From the NCBI GenBank assembly GCA_051530055.1, contig CM121342.1, forward strand, positions 14,074,001-14,138,000: a DNA stretch of 64,000 nucleotides, read 5' to 3'. This document shows, piece by piece, positions 48,991 through 59,640 of the stretch. Within the stretch, counting starts at the first letter, position 1. Each line of letters begins with the position of its first letter. The notes below the pieces were generated by a model. That model had not been told where the DNA came from, ran no database searches, and was given only the letters and a program-made list of their open reading frames with translations. The stretch comes from Neoechinorhynchus agilis. Taxonomy: Eukaryota; Acanthocephala. The translations under genes were made by a program, and so were the position numbers.

Positions 48991-49674
48991 CATATTCTAG
49001 CCCCAAACTTACTAATGGTGTACCTGTTAACCCGAGCTGACAAGGGTAAACAAATGAATGAAACTATTACAAAACTTTTTAGATGACTGACGAGGCGAGG
49101 TTTCCTTCGGAAATATTTCATGACAATAAAAAATCTTTAACCGGGATTATGTTCACCACCCTCCAATTAGACACAATGTTCGACTGGTACAATTCCTGAA
49201 ACGATAGAAAATTAATGGAGGTTTATTCACAAAAATTGCTTTCCTTGGGGTTAATTGGACTTCTGAGGAGATTTATAACCATATGAATGATTCAACGTTT
49301 TTAGGATTTTGTCGCTTGCACAAGCAACGATATAGCTGTCCTATAAAGATACTAGGTTATTCTAAGTGCAGACAATTCAAAATGGAGAATTACTGCACAA
49401 ACTTCATAATGTCAGGCACGTTTGTTAATATAGTTTTAGAAAGAAACTCAGAAAAATGATTGCAGTAATTGCCCTTATTTACTGAAAAATAGCCTTTAAC
49501 AAGGACGCTGTTTATGCATAACCGCCACACAGATCGAAAGCGAGTTTTGCATGAGCTATTCTTCACCAAGAGCAAAGGATCTCTAAACATCGTTTCCTTC
49601 AGCCTTCAAATTTCGATCATTTAAGCACGACAATAGGATTTATTTTTCTATCTATTAACTGAGGGAACGTAAAA
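48991..49674. other. Intergenic with dispersed repeat G
   Basis: Apart from the repeat copy at 49075-49160, no gene or repeat is recognised. Confidence 0.4.
49075..49160 (-). repeat. Dispersed repeat G, copy 2
   Basis: The reverse complement runs GTGGTGAACATAATCCCGG, then ATGAAATATTTCCGAAGG, then AAACCTCGCCTCGTCAGTC. The order and spacing are close to those of the copies at 29846 and 62695. Confidence 0.65.
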
Positions 49675-50376
49675 TTATTCAGTTCTTGAATGATCGGATT
49701 TGCTACATCTAGGATCACTCACGCTTTTTCCATTCAGTCGCGATTTAACTTTAGACTTTCCTCGGATTGGTTGAACGGCGCATGTCAAGGGAAATGGTGT
49801 TGGTACTCGCTTTGGCATTGCCCTCGGTTCACGAGTATATAAGTTATGAGTTTCGACACGGTACTCCATTGGTATTCGCTTGGTACATTGGCTTTGCCGA
49901 ACGGACGAGCTCTGGTCAATTTTCATTTCCTGATTAATCAGCGGTTTTGCGGTATACACATCCAGTATAGTCGAATCATCTGAACTACTAATGCCATTAT
50001 CTTGATAATTGTTCCATTTAGCAACTGATTGCAAATGTCTCAATCTTGGATTGTTGTACCCTGGAAAATACATCAAAGGAATTGTACTCGTCCATGTAAA
50101 TGGGTAATACATGTAAGGTAAATACGCCTTCCAGACTGGCACCATATAAGGAACTGTTTGAAGTGGTACCTGAAATAGATTCGGATTATTATGAGGAATT
50201 ATACGCCCGCTTGGAATCATTGAACTGTTTGTGAAGACTGATTGGTTTAAGGGCATAGTATGGCCGATAAAATATTGCACATTGGACGACTGACCAGGAG
50301 ACTGTTCGTATTCACGTTTCCTTGCCTTAAAGCATTTAAGCCACATTTCTCGATCATCCTTAGGTGGATAAGTCAC
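49675..50376 (-). CDS. Hypothetical protein, Tyr/Pro/Ser-rich, 233 codons
   Basis: A long open frame without repeats, ending at 49675, on the same strand as REV1 and about 380 bp downstream of it. No ATG opens it; the frame begins with a GTG-containing codon run after an in-frame stop, so the true first exon must lie upstream, probably ending near an acceptor at CACATAAG|TC. The N part is charged (KDDREMWLKCFKARKREYE), the middle is rich in Pro, Tyr and Met (YMVPVWKAYLPYMYYP), and the end is basic. There is no signal peptide or catalytic motif. I do not recognise the family. The length argues for a real exon. Confidence 0.5.
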   Translation of the reverse strand: MTYPPKDDREMWLKCFKARKREYEQSPGQSSNVQYFIGHTMPLNQSVFTNSSMIPSGRIIPHNNPNLFQVPLQTVPYMVPVWKAYLPYMYYPFTWTSTIPLMYFPGYNNPRLRHLQSVAKWNNYQDNGISSSDDSTILDVYTAKPLINQEMKIDQSSSVRQSQCTKRIPMEYRVETHNLYTREPRAMPKRVPTPFPLTCAVQPIRGKSKVKSRLNGKSVSDPRCSKSDHSRTE

Positions 50377-50753
50377 TTCGACTTATGTGCTTTTGAGTTA
50401 GCGCAAACAAATGTCAATTGTCATTTCATGTTTATTGTTTTGTATTTACCATTTTAGCTATTGATTACAATACTTAGGAATAAACGTTATGAAATTTTAA
50501 ACGGGCATATACGGCTCGAATTTTGAATGAGGTATGTCATCGAAAAATTCCTACTAGTGCGAATTAAAAATATAGCGAGGAAGTGATATGAAAGTTTTAA
50601 AAAACTTCGAGTCTCGATCGGAAGCGTGCCTAAACATACGACTTAATGTAACTGATCACTATTTTTTTATTTGCCCTTGGTCTGATAAGACTAAACCGTA
50701 TCCTGTCCTAAATACATCAGTATTGATCACAATCGCCACATTTTGTCTGGTGC
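50377..50753. other. Spacer between hypothetical gene and REV1
   Basis: AT-rich, about 380 bp. It probably contains the 5' part of the hypothetical gene and the REV1 3' end. No site can be supported. Confidence 0.35.
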
Positions 50754-53694
50754 TTACTTTGATTTGAATAGCAAACATCCATAATCGCACAAAAACTTTA
50801 AAATGGGTTCTTTGTCAACACGACAAGAACTTTGCCTCAGCAACGTTACTAATACATCAGATAGGACGTCATACCGTTTGCTTTCGACTAATATATCAAT
50901 AAGCTTTAGAGATAGTTCAAATGCACTTTCGATTTGAATATTCCAGAGATCACACAATTGCTTACATATTTCTGTTGATGATGGCAACTGTTGAAGGAGA
51001 TGACTTAGGGGAGAAATGATTACTTCTTCAAGACCTATTATTTGTGACTGATTTGGATCAATCGCACGAGATTCTGGTTGACTGACGTGAGGGACGGATG
51101 AATAAAACGTACGGTTTTCATTGTCTTCGGTTTCCTTTAAGAGGATCGTAATGCCACGCAAATCACTTACCAGACAATGAGTGGCCAAGAAGACTATATC
51201 CTTGTGGAATAGGTTTGATCAATAACGACTGCTGAATGGAAAGTGGCCTCTCTTGTTTAAAAATCGCTTCTTTAATGAATAACAATAGAATGAAACCGTC
51301 GTTTTACGCTATAAACTATGGTTTAAGCATTTTGTGGCATGTAATTATTTGGGACTACTAGAAAATACTGTAATGTAATTTTCAAACATATTTGCATAAA
51401 TTCACAATTGAATGTTAAATAGAAATGAAACCCTCATTGTCGCATTTACGAGATTTGGTAAAATTGGCACTCAGTGTCTGTACAGGCACTTGACTTAGTT
51501 TTTCGTCCCTTTTTATACACAACTGAACCTTTCTACTGATGTACCCGGGATCTTTTGATGCTTTAATAAGACTGCTACCCGATACTTCTTCCACTCGTCC
51601 CAATCCCATATATTTTTGAGTAACAACAGGAGCTTGAGGATGCCTCTTTCTTAAAGTTACTCTGAGCATTATTTTCTTCGTTGATTCATAAAGCGCAACA
51701 TATTGAAGTCGACTGCAAAGTTCAACTGATAGAGAATCAATAAACGTTCTAAATTCACTGTTTGAAACAATACGAACACCGTAATTGATTGTAACTGAAT
51801 GTGTCTTCTTTGGTTCATAACTGGTGAGTTTCATATTGTCCTTTCCCTCGCACATATCCCAAATTCTTGTTTCAAAAGTCAGTTCAGTTTAGAAGCAGAA
51901 CCGATTCTTGAAGTACGCCATATTTCTCACCGACAATCGATTTCAATCGCTCTTTTGTTAGGTGCTCTTTTAATGCAGAACATGTCAAAGAATGTGAACA
52001 AACTGCAGTTTCGATTTTTTCGATCAATGAATATCCAATCCCAGGTAAATCTTTCATCAGTGTTTTATCGAGTAGATCTTCTTGTCCAAAATAAACACCA
52101 TTCGGCTTAGCCATTCTAAGGGCCAAACGAGCTAACACTCTACTTTTACCGACTCCCAAGGAACACGTACATCCATTTGTTGCTTGTTCAATCTGAACCT
52201 TTAGATCATTTGCATCTACATTTGCGAACGTGTTCAGTAGAAGAAAATAAAAATAATAGGTTATTTTGGCCAATGCGGACTAAAGAAAAATGATTAAATT
52301 TTAATTTAATATTTCATCCTCTACGTGGGACTTATTCAGAATTGCTTCAGTGTTTAATTCGCACTTGGAAATAAAATAATTTTCTTTATTTCGCCTTGAC
52401 CAAAACAATATATGAATAACATATTGACAATAATAGGTTAGTTTAACTTGTGATTAAGAGTCGCCGAGCGGTCGTATCTAAACTAATGTCTAAATGTCGG
52501 ATTACCAGAGTTGCGCTTCATTAAGGTGTACCAAATTAAGTGAAGTGAACATTGAGTTTTTAAAATGCTTAGGGTGAGACTTTTAACCAAAACTGAAATG
52601 AATATCCACAACTCTATAGAACTAAGGACGTCCGCATATCGTTCATGGCTAAATTTTGATGCGATACAAAGAATCGCTTCATCGCAACTAACTGCTTCGA
52701 CATAGCACGTGTCTAGTTGAGTTCGAGCATAATGAAGTATTCGATCATAGAATGCACGTGAAGTGGTTGAGTAAGCCTCAAAGTCATATGGAACACACAC
52801 AAGGTTCGGACATATCTTCATAGCTTGTCCTACCCACATCCCATTGCGAACTCCCTTGAATCTTGCTTCATAACTGCAAGAAGCAATATCAGCATGAGAA
52901 TTGTCCTAAAAAGTAAATGTAGCAACAGGAAGTGTTGAAATAGTCTTACATTAGCACGAGACGAATGAGTTACAACAACAGGTTTGCCTTTTAAATCTGG
53001 ATTATCTCTAATGGCCACAGATGCAAAAAAGGAATCAATATCCACGTGAATGTATTGCACAATGGAATCCCTTTTAAAAACGATACCATCTTTCTGTTGT
53101 TTCGCGTAAACATAATTCTTCATTTCATTGGCCATCGATGATATTAAATGAAGACGTGATTTGGAAAAGAATTCTTTTACGAATTCCGGATCAGCAGCTG
53201 TAAGCGGTTGATGAATATAATTTCGAAATGCTTCTTTTCGAGAAATCAAATATTTTTGATAAGGTAGTAATCGATTTTGCCCAATGCTCTCAGTGATCCA
53301 AGCCGCCGATACAATGGGCTGCTTAACCGTCCATTGCTGTTGTTTGGAGAATGATAGTTGCGAGGCAATAACATGGGTCACTTTGTTGCGACTATAGTAA
53401 GTCTCAAAGCAACCACCATGGATCTTCATTAGTCGACGGATTTCAGTAGCGTCCGGGTCTTTGTGATTAAAACTGGTCATCAGATCAGCAAATACAACTA
53501 ACCGGTCATTCCGTTCACATAGACCGATATACCCTTAAATATCTCCGTAACATTTTTGCTGGGTATATTTTGGAATTGCTCATTTAATTTCGAACGTTTA
53601 GTCATCATGTACTCGTCCTTTTCAGCTTCACACCATTACATGGAAGTTCAATTGAGAAAAAACTTACAAATGTCGGATGTTTTTTCCGATTCAT
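50754..53694 (-). CDS. REV1: DNA repair protein REV1 (Y-family translesion polymerase)
   Basis: Deoxycytidyl transferase and scaffold of translesion synthesis in the nucleus. Secure exons: 53668-53694 (start MNRKKHPTF), 53503-53617, 52950-53458, and one starting at 52905, with GT-AG introns of 50, 44 and 43 bp. Further exons lie at about 51890-52230, 51432-51865 and 50754-51204; three of their junctions I could not resolve. Domains in order: a BRCT domain (IFKGISVYVNGMTDPDA, RRLMKIHGG, THVIAS), the Y-family palm with IHVDIDSFFASV and EAVSCDEA, the SLGVGKSRVLARLALRMAKP segment, the little finger region with VTINYGVRI, then VSDLRGITI and a C-terminal helical domain that in other animals binds REV7 and polymerases. 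Only about 45 residues separate BRCT from the polymerase core, against several hundred in human. The duplication at 53685 covers the first exon. Confidence 0.93.
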
Positions 53695-53953
53695 TCTTGA
53701 ACGATAAGTCTACAAAGCACAGTATATCGACGTACCTCAATCTGGATAATAAAATAGTTACGATAAATTGTCTTCATAAATCGAATAAAATGTTATAAGC
53801 TAGGGTGCTTTTGGAATTTTTCCGATTCATTCTTGAACGATAAGTCTACAAAGCACAGTATATCGACGTACCTCAATCTGGATAATAAAATAGTTACGAT
53901 AAATTGTCTTCATAAATCGAATAAAATGTTATAAGCTAGGGTGCTTTTGGAAT
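53685..53953. repeat. Tandem duplication with 136-bp period over the REV1 start
   Basis: The segment from TCCGATTCATTCTTGAACG to GTGCTTTTGGAAT occurs twice, at 53685 and at 53821, with no difference visible to me over about 133 bp. The first copy contains the REV1 initiator ATG (minus strand, 53692-53694) and its upstream region. The second copy repeats that ATG context at 53828-53830. The lack of divergence points to a very recent event or to an assembly artefact. Confidence 0.93.
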
Positions 53954-53956
53954 ACC

Positions 53957-54359
53957 ACTACTCATCTACATACGTCTACACAATACTCACGCAACAAATG
54001 TCTCCAGAAAGAAGAAAATAGCAAAGCGATCAATAGTGACCTTTAAACGAGAGATAGATGTTCATTCCGCAATCTTCAACTAAAGCTGGTTCATTATTTT
54101 CATCTTAGAGAAACAAAGGATGCTCCTGCAATGAAAAGAATATAAAGGCAAACCACTTTCCACATAATAATGCTGACTGCTTTCTAAAAGTAACGAAAAG
54201 AGACGAACAAAAAAACACCGATCTTTTAGCCAACTTTAAAGTCGTTTCTGTTTAAAAGCATCCTTAAGGTAGTGTAAAAAATAGGTCATCGAATACGGCA
54301 ACTCAGTTTGACAAGTATCCTGCGGTCAAAGCAGTCTTTGGAATGCACGTTTAGAATTG
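53957..54359. other. Intergenic upstream of REV1, nothing recognised
   Basis: About 400 bp, AT-rich, lying 5' of REV1. It may include regulatory sequence, but no specific element is evident. Confidence 0.4.
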
Positions 54360-54745
54360 TAATAATGTTTAACTGTCCTCAGTTAAAAACGACCTTTGTC
54401 AAGGTTGATCTGCTTTATCTTACCATCCCTCACCTACGGTTACCCCGTATTTTGCAACCTTTCCAAATCGCTAATCCGCCGTCTTGAAATTCTTCACAAA
54501 AGAGCATCTAAAATTTGCAAAATTTACTTTTCCCTTCTCACCGAATGCCTTGATGATATTTTCTTTAAACAACCAAAAGGCCTCTCAACCCTACCATGAC
54601 CATTTTTTCCACGTATCGCTCCCTTTTCACACGACCACAACAGTCGTAATCCTAAATCGTTTTACCCTCCTATACCTCGCACCTCACTATATCTACGCTC
54701 CTTTTTCCATGCTGCCCAATCTTCTCGGATATCATAACCTGAAAT
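54360..54745 (+). mobile_element. LINE reverse transcriptase 3' fragment, copy 1
   Basis: The plus strand encodes LPSLTYGYPVFCNLSKS, LIRRLEILHKRASKICKI and, in another frame, a tail with HTTTTVV and LYLAPHY. This is the thumb and C-terminal end of a LINE RT, where a LPxLTYxxPxW motif is followed by LxxLxKRAxRI. The piece lacks the catalytic core and changes frame at least once. A related fragment lies at 56429. Confidence 0.68.
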
Positions 54746-56428
54746 GATTCTGAGGAAAGACCAATTTTACAAGCGCTCCTACAAGCAATAAACACCAATT
54801 CCCACCAAAACGGACCTTCCAACCCAACCGGATATTCTCAATCGAACGGACATATTCTCACCCGAACGAACCTTCCCCGACTGGATAGTTCCACCCGAAT
54901 GGACATCCCTCGAACCCATAGGTACATGGGTCCTCCTAACCTTTTATATTTTCAACCACAGCCTTCCTAACTTGATTAGATATTTCCCGCTCCGACCGGA
55001 CCTGTTATAGACTCCAAAATCAACCGCCACATTCATTTAAAAAATCAGAACTCGAGTGGTCATGAAGACCCAATGGTGCATGGGTTCTATTCTTTTGGCT
55101 TTAATAAAACGTGTTATTATTATAAGTCACCCCACATTCTCTTATTCTTGATGAAATCCCATATATTTTCGACTTGAGGATTTCTCTACTTTTGGCGTGA
55201 TTGGAATTCCCCTTTAAGGATCATACGGGCTTGCGTATCCGTAAACGTCTGTCAAACAGCTGCTTTAGGGCAAATTCAGAACTTGCTGATCAAGTGGTTC
55301 GCTCATCAATAACCACAGGAATTTCGTATCACATTCAATGCGAGTTTTTAGTGTCCTTATGAACTTTCCAAATAAAGTCATCATGTGATTTCATAATTAG
55401 AGGAATTTCAAAAAGAATTTGAGATTCCTTTTTTTTCTAGAAATCTTTTTCTAAACACCATAGAGTCACTTCGATCTGCTGCCCAAAATAATTGCAAAGT
55501 CCAATGTTATCACATTTCATTGAACGATGAATATATAAACTTTCAATGAGTGGTTCGATAGTGCGAAATTAAATGGGAATAACCGCGGCATGCAAACAAG
55601 CGATAATTTTGTTTTCAATTAACAATTCATTGCTGAAAAGCCTCCTGATCCCCCTGACGATGCAGGCGGACTTCTGATGGAGCCTAGCACAGTAGAGCGA
55701 CAGATGATTGAATCTGAGAAGGTTGGTTTTTGTCCCATACACGCGTGTATGTGAAAAGCTTAGTGAGCGTACCCAAGTTTTGGATTCTTCGACAGCCAAT
55801 TTCGTGAAACGTTCCACTCTAGAGGAGAATTTTCTCATAAGAATTGCTAAGGAAAACCAGGGAGAATAAAACGCCATCGGGATTAAGTAGGATATATTTC
55901 CAGTGTTAGCTCCAACAGGAACTTATCGACCCAATAAACAGGAATTCGCCAATAAATTTCACACGGTGGTGGCGATTAAGGGCCACAAAGGGAAGGAATT
56001 ATTAAAATGCTTGACGATTTCTCTCGGAGGGTTAGCTTCTTCATGTTGAGTCCATCGTTGGACCTATTCTATTCCATTGAAAGAGATATAAAAATAAAGC
56101 CACTCAATTGCCTTTATCGGATAAACTCTTAATTCCCATATGCAATTCTTTTGCTTGAACAGAAACTATCTATGGGAGCTTCTGCCGCATTTTCTCCAAT
56201 TGAGTAAACTTTTAAAATTCCAAGAAATCGATTCTTGATTTCAATTTGACCTTATGTTAGAAATGCGCCCAATTAGTCAGTATGCTTTGTCGTGTTTAAA
56301 TTGATTTGTGCAGGTTCTCACACCAAAGCCATTTGGCTCGAATTCAGATAAAATTAAATCCTGCAATTGTAACTACTCGCGTAACAGTTTAAAAATATTA
56401 TAAGGAATGAGTATCCTTTAATAATCTA
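54746..56428. other. Region without a supportable gene
   Basis: About 1.7 kb. At 54820-54920 a degenerate short repeat of the kind TATTCTCACCCGAACG occurs. A minus-strand frame at 55569-55877 shows no family motif. Nothing else was recognised. Confidence 0.4.
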
Positions 56429-57125
56429 ATGTCAGGAGATCAAAAGGAATCGTCTGCACCCCTGGCCCCCTTCACGATGAAACCGCTTATAAAGAAAATC
56501 CTTCTAACGAGATTTCTCACGTTCAAGCATTTTGCTGCTCGAAATATCTTACCCTTAACTAAGTGTTTCCAAGTCGTCCCCTCAATCTCAAATAGCCCTT
56601 CCGATCAGCCGCTTCTTCCTTTTCCTATCAATTGTGTCTCGCCTGTTCGTATACTTGGCCTTCATTTTCAGGAAATCTAAAGTAGGACAAGCACGCTTCA
56701 ATTTCGTTGCACAAAGATTCCATTAAGCTCTATCTTCTTAAACGCCTCCGATTCCTTGGATTATTATTCAAAGACCTTAAGTATTTCTATAAAATCGCCA
56801 TCCTACCAACGCTCACCTACGCGCATATCCAACCTTCTGCAATTTTTCTTCTAAACTATTCAAAAAACTTAACACATTTAACAAGAGGTGCGCTCTAATC
56901 TGCTCCTCCGAACTCCTGCCCTTAGAAGAACACCCCTATCTAAATCTTTCAATAGCACTCAAAGCGTCTTCATTCTCTTCCTCCTCTTTAATTTCTAGCA
57001 CACATTTCTCCTTTTACTCACACTTACAACACTCGTGTCGCCCCAATATTTTCCATCTTTCAGTTCCTCGCACAAATCTCTACCTCCGCTCTTTCTTACA
57101 CACTGCTCAATCCTCCAAATGCGAA
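56429..57125 (+). mobile_element. LINE reverse transcriptase 3' fragment, copy 2
   Basis: The plus strand shows PVRILGLHF (the RT motif often read as LGxxxD/LGLxF), then ILPTLTYAH and, in a shifted frame, FCNFSSKLFKKLNTFNKRC and a tail with LPLEEHPYLNLSIALKAS. It shares the LPxLTYxxP..FCN.SK layout with the fragment at 54360, so both derive from one LINE family. At least two frame changes; the 5' part is missing. Confidence 0.66.
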
Positions 57126-58249
57126 TTGATTCGAAGGAAAGAACGGAAAACAACAACATAACAAATTAACCGACCAAAATCAAATAAATGTACCAAACAT
57201 AGTCAACTTGCCTAAGGTACAAGGTTCGGTGACTTCTTCCTCTTTTAAATAAAACGTGTTTATAGAAGGAAGCGCATAAAATCACTTTACACCCTGAACC
57301 ATATGGTTAGGAACTTTGTACATCCCTTCGGATTATTAGATACTTCCCTAGGAGGCGAGACTCGTCAGTGAGTTTCCTTCTCCTTTCAACGAGGTATTTC
57401 GTTCCCATTTCGTTATGAGTCATCGGCAATAATGGATTTTGGACCCTGTGACGCAAACTGGGATCAGGAACTTTAGTCCACTTGACCATTTCGGCACGGC
57501 AACGGAATGCACAAACTCTGCCAGTTTTTAAATTTGGGTCAAGTGAATTATTTTTATTTTTTGAAGCCTGGCTAGCCGGTATCTTTTATTTTGTGTTTAA
57601 GAATGAACAGCCGTGAAAAAGGCCACACTTAAACACTTCAAAAAATATGTTTTAATTAATTCCAATTCATTTCAACTTTCCTTCTCTGCTAACTCAAATT
57701 TCAGCTCATCATACATTCAAAAGTAAAGAATAAGAGCTAATAATTTTATGAAGGAAAGATTGAGACGAATCACTGGCGATCCGAGATCGGGAGCATTCCT
57801 CCTACAAAACAAAAGTCTGGCTGTGCAACGAGGGAACGCTGAATCCGTCCTTTCGACCGTTACATCAGGATGGCAGCTGAGTGATCCATAGTGGTGGTGT
57901 GAATGATTTCATGTTTAGTTAAAAAACTGAATATGAATCTCTTCAAAGCCATTAATCCAAAGAACAGGAGAACAATATTATAAACAAAAGGATAGGCTCA
58001 ATAATGTAATAAAGTTATAATTCACGGAAACCTTTAGAAAGCACCAGAACAGCTTGGTAAGTTAGAGATCGCCCAATCAATCAGCTGTGAAGGCGTTGTT
58101 CAACACCCTTTAATTAGATCAAGGACAGGAGGATACATACGTGCCAATATATCTTCTAATATACAAAGCAGCGTTGTTCAACGTGCTCGTTTGTCCGTGT
58201 TTCTGAAAATTTGTATATAAAATCGTGTCGATTTCACCATCGAAAAATC
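57126..58249. other. Intergenic with small dispersed repeats
   Basis: Contains repeat H at 57295-57382 and a motif ACAGCCGTGAAAAAGGCCAC near 57608, shared with the fold-back element at 59171. No gene was recognised. Confidence 0.45.
57295..57382 (+). repeat. Dispersed repeat H, copy 1
   Basis: Shares GAACCAT, TTTGTACATYMCTYCGGAT, AGATACTTYC and AGGAGGCGRGACTCRTCARTG with 60736-60812. The final segment resembles the end of repeat G, so H and G may be related. Confidence 0.6.
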
Positions 58250-58760
58250 CGGCTGGTCGGTTCAGGAGATGATTCCAGGTCTATGGACACTCTCACTGAT
58301 TCTGCTCAAAGTGTGTTTTTTAGAAGCAGAATTTCTGAATTCTTGGGAACCACCAAGACTTTCTCTACAGAATTTGTGTCTTAAAATTGGAGCACCTATT
58401 ATGCTATTGCGTGCAATATTGATCCTCCTACAAAGCTGTGACTCGTCTTTGTGTCAAGACATTATATCCAAATCTTATTGAGGCAAAGATTATGACAGGT
58501 TGTGCCCCCCAGAATACTTCTTATTCCGAATAATCAACCTTTTAATTTCAAACGGGTGCAATTTCCAATTCGTTCAGCATTTGCTCAAGGCCATTAATAA
58601 GGCTCAAGGCCAATCGTTCCACGTTGCAGGCATCAATTTAGAAACCCCATGCTTTTCACACGGACAACTCTGTGTAGCATGTTTGCGAGTGATCAATCCG
58701 AACAATTTGTTCATTTTTTCACCAAAAACAAAAGAAATATCCGGATATCCCTGAGATGAC
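58250..58760 (+). mobile_element. Helitron remnant: C-terminal end of the PIF1-like helicase
   Basis: Plus-strand pieces encode EFLNSWEPPRLSLQN and LKIGAPIMLLR, then RLCVKTLYPNLIEAKIMTG, then NKAQGQSFHVAGINLETP and FSHGQLCVACLRVINPNNLF. These are the hallmark C-terminal motifs of Helitron RepHel helicases, as in LKxGAPIMLLRN, INKAQGQ and FSHGQLYVAxSR. The frame shifts between the pieces, and the helicase Walker motifs and Rep domain are not present. No CTRR end or terminal hairpin was found, so the 3' limit is approximate. Confidence 0.8.
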
Positions 58761-59170
58761 CACTTATATGGTCATGCTATGGTGGTGTTCGTACATCTAA
58801 CAAATTGATTATGTTCTCCTCAACTGTTCTGCAGAAAATATTGTTTTGTTTGTGCCATTCGTTGTTACTGTGCCACATTCAGAACGTTGTACATTTAATT
58901 ATGTTTCATCCGAACATGCCACTGTCTTGAATTAACAAATTTGTTTGAGCCATGAATACATCGTGTAATTAGAATGTAAATTTGTAAATGCAGATACTTA
59001 TTATTAATCAATTTAGATGTATTACACTGTCACATTATCTATTTTTGGATACTGAAAGTGTCGTTGATCGGCATATGGAAACATCGTTTATCAAAATTAT
59101 AATGTGACATTATTGTTTATTTTCTATTTTTTAAATCTGACGAACCGATAACTTTTCATTATCTATCTAT
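58761..59170. other. Intergenic, nothing recognised
   Basis: About 400 bp, AT-rich, between the Helitron remnant and a fold-back repeat. It may include the Helitron 3' end. Confidence 0.35.
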
Positions 59171-59244
59171 GTGTGACCTTTTTCACGGCTGATAATTTTT
59201 CTGTGTGCCTAAGGAAAAATTATCAGCCGTGAAAAAGGCCACAC
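59171..59244. repeat. Fold-back repeat with ends GTGTGRCCTTTTTCACGGCTG
   Basis: Arms 59171-59201 and 59213-59244 are reverse complements of about 31 bp with one mismatch, around an 11-bp loop. The end motif recurs singly at about 57608-57630 (reverse) and about 60651-60680, so it belongs to a repeated family. The structure suggests terminal repeats of a small DNA transposon family, here nearly abutting. Confidence 0.75.
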
Positions 59245-59502
59245 CCAGATTATTGTTTATTTGCACATTCCCTTGATTTGGACATATCAAGAATACATAA
59301 ATATGTGCTATAAAACGTTTCTCGTTGCAATACATTGCTATTAACGCGGTTCATCAATTCACTATGAGAAGTAAAGCACATGACTTTAAGTGGTTCCTGG
59401 GCGAAGCCGAATATATTAGCTAATTATTCATATATGTCTGACTGTGCGATTAATAATAAACAATTCGTAGTTTTTCTTTTGGTAGTTTTGCCTTCCCGAA
59501 TT

Positions 59503-59640
59503 AAAATTCACTAATTTATTTCCGATATTTCACGTTGGATAATTGCGACATGTTTAAAGGACGCATCACAAACAACGACAAACCTTGGGAAAATGTCGGA
59601 ATTATCCAACGTGAAATATCGGAAATAAATTAGTGAATTT
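59503..59640. repeat. Fold-back element with about 48-bp arms
   Basis: Arms 59503-59551 and 59592-59640 are near-perfect reverse complements (TTCACTAATTTATTTCCGAT and ATCGGAAATAAATTAGTGAA at the ends) around a 40-bp spacer. The structure fits a very short MITE or a terminal-repeat pair left by internal deletion. No clear target duplication is visible. Confidence 0.78.

Noticed and set aside
55569-55877. Minus-strand 102-codon ORF
   Set aside because: No motif, no splice context, and alternative frames are equally open nearby. It may be transposon-derived, but I cannot show it.
57307-57489. Minus-strand 60-codon ORF
   Set aside because: Overlaps dispersed repeat H and has no protein family.
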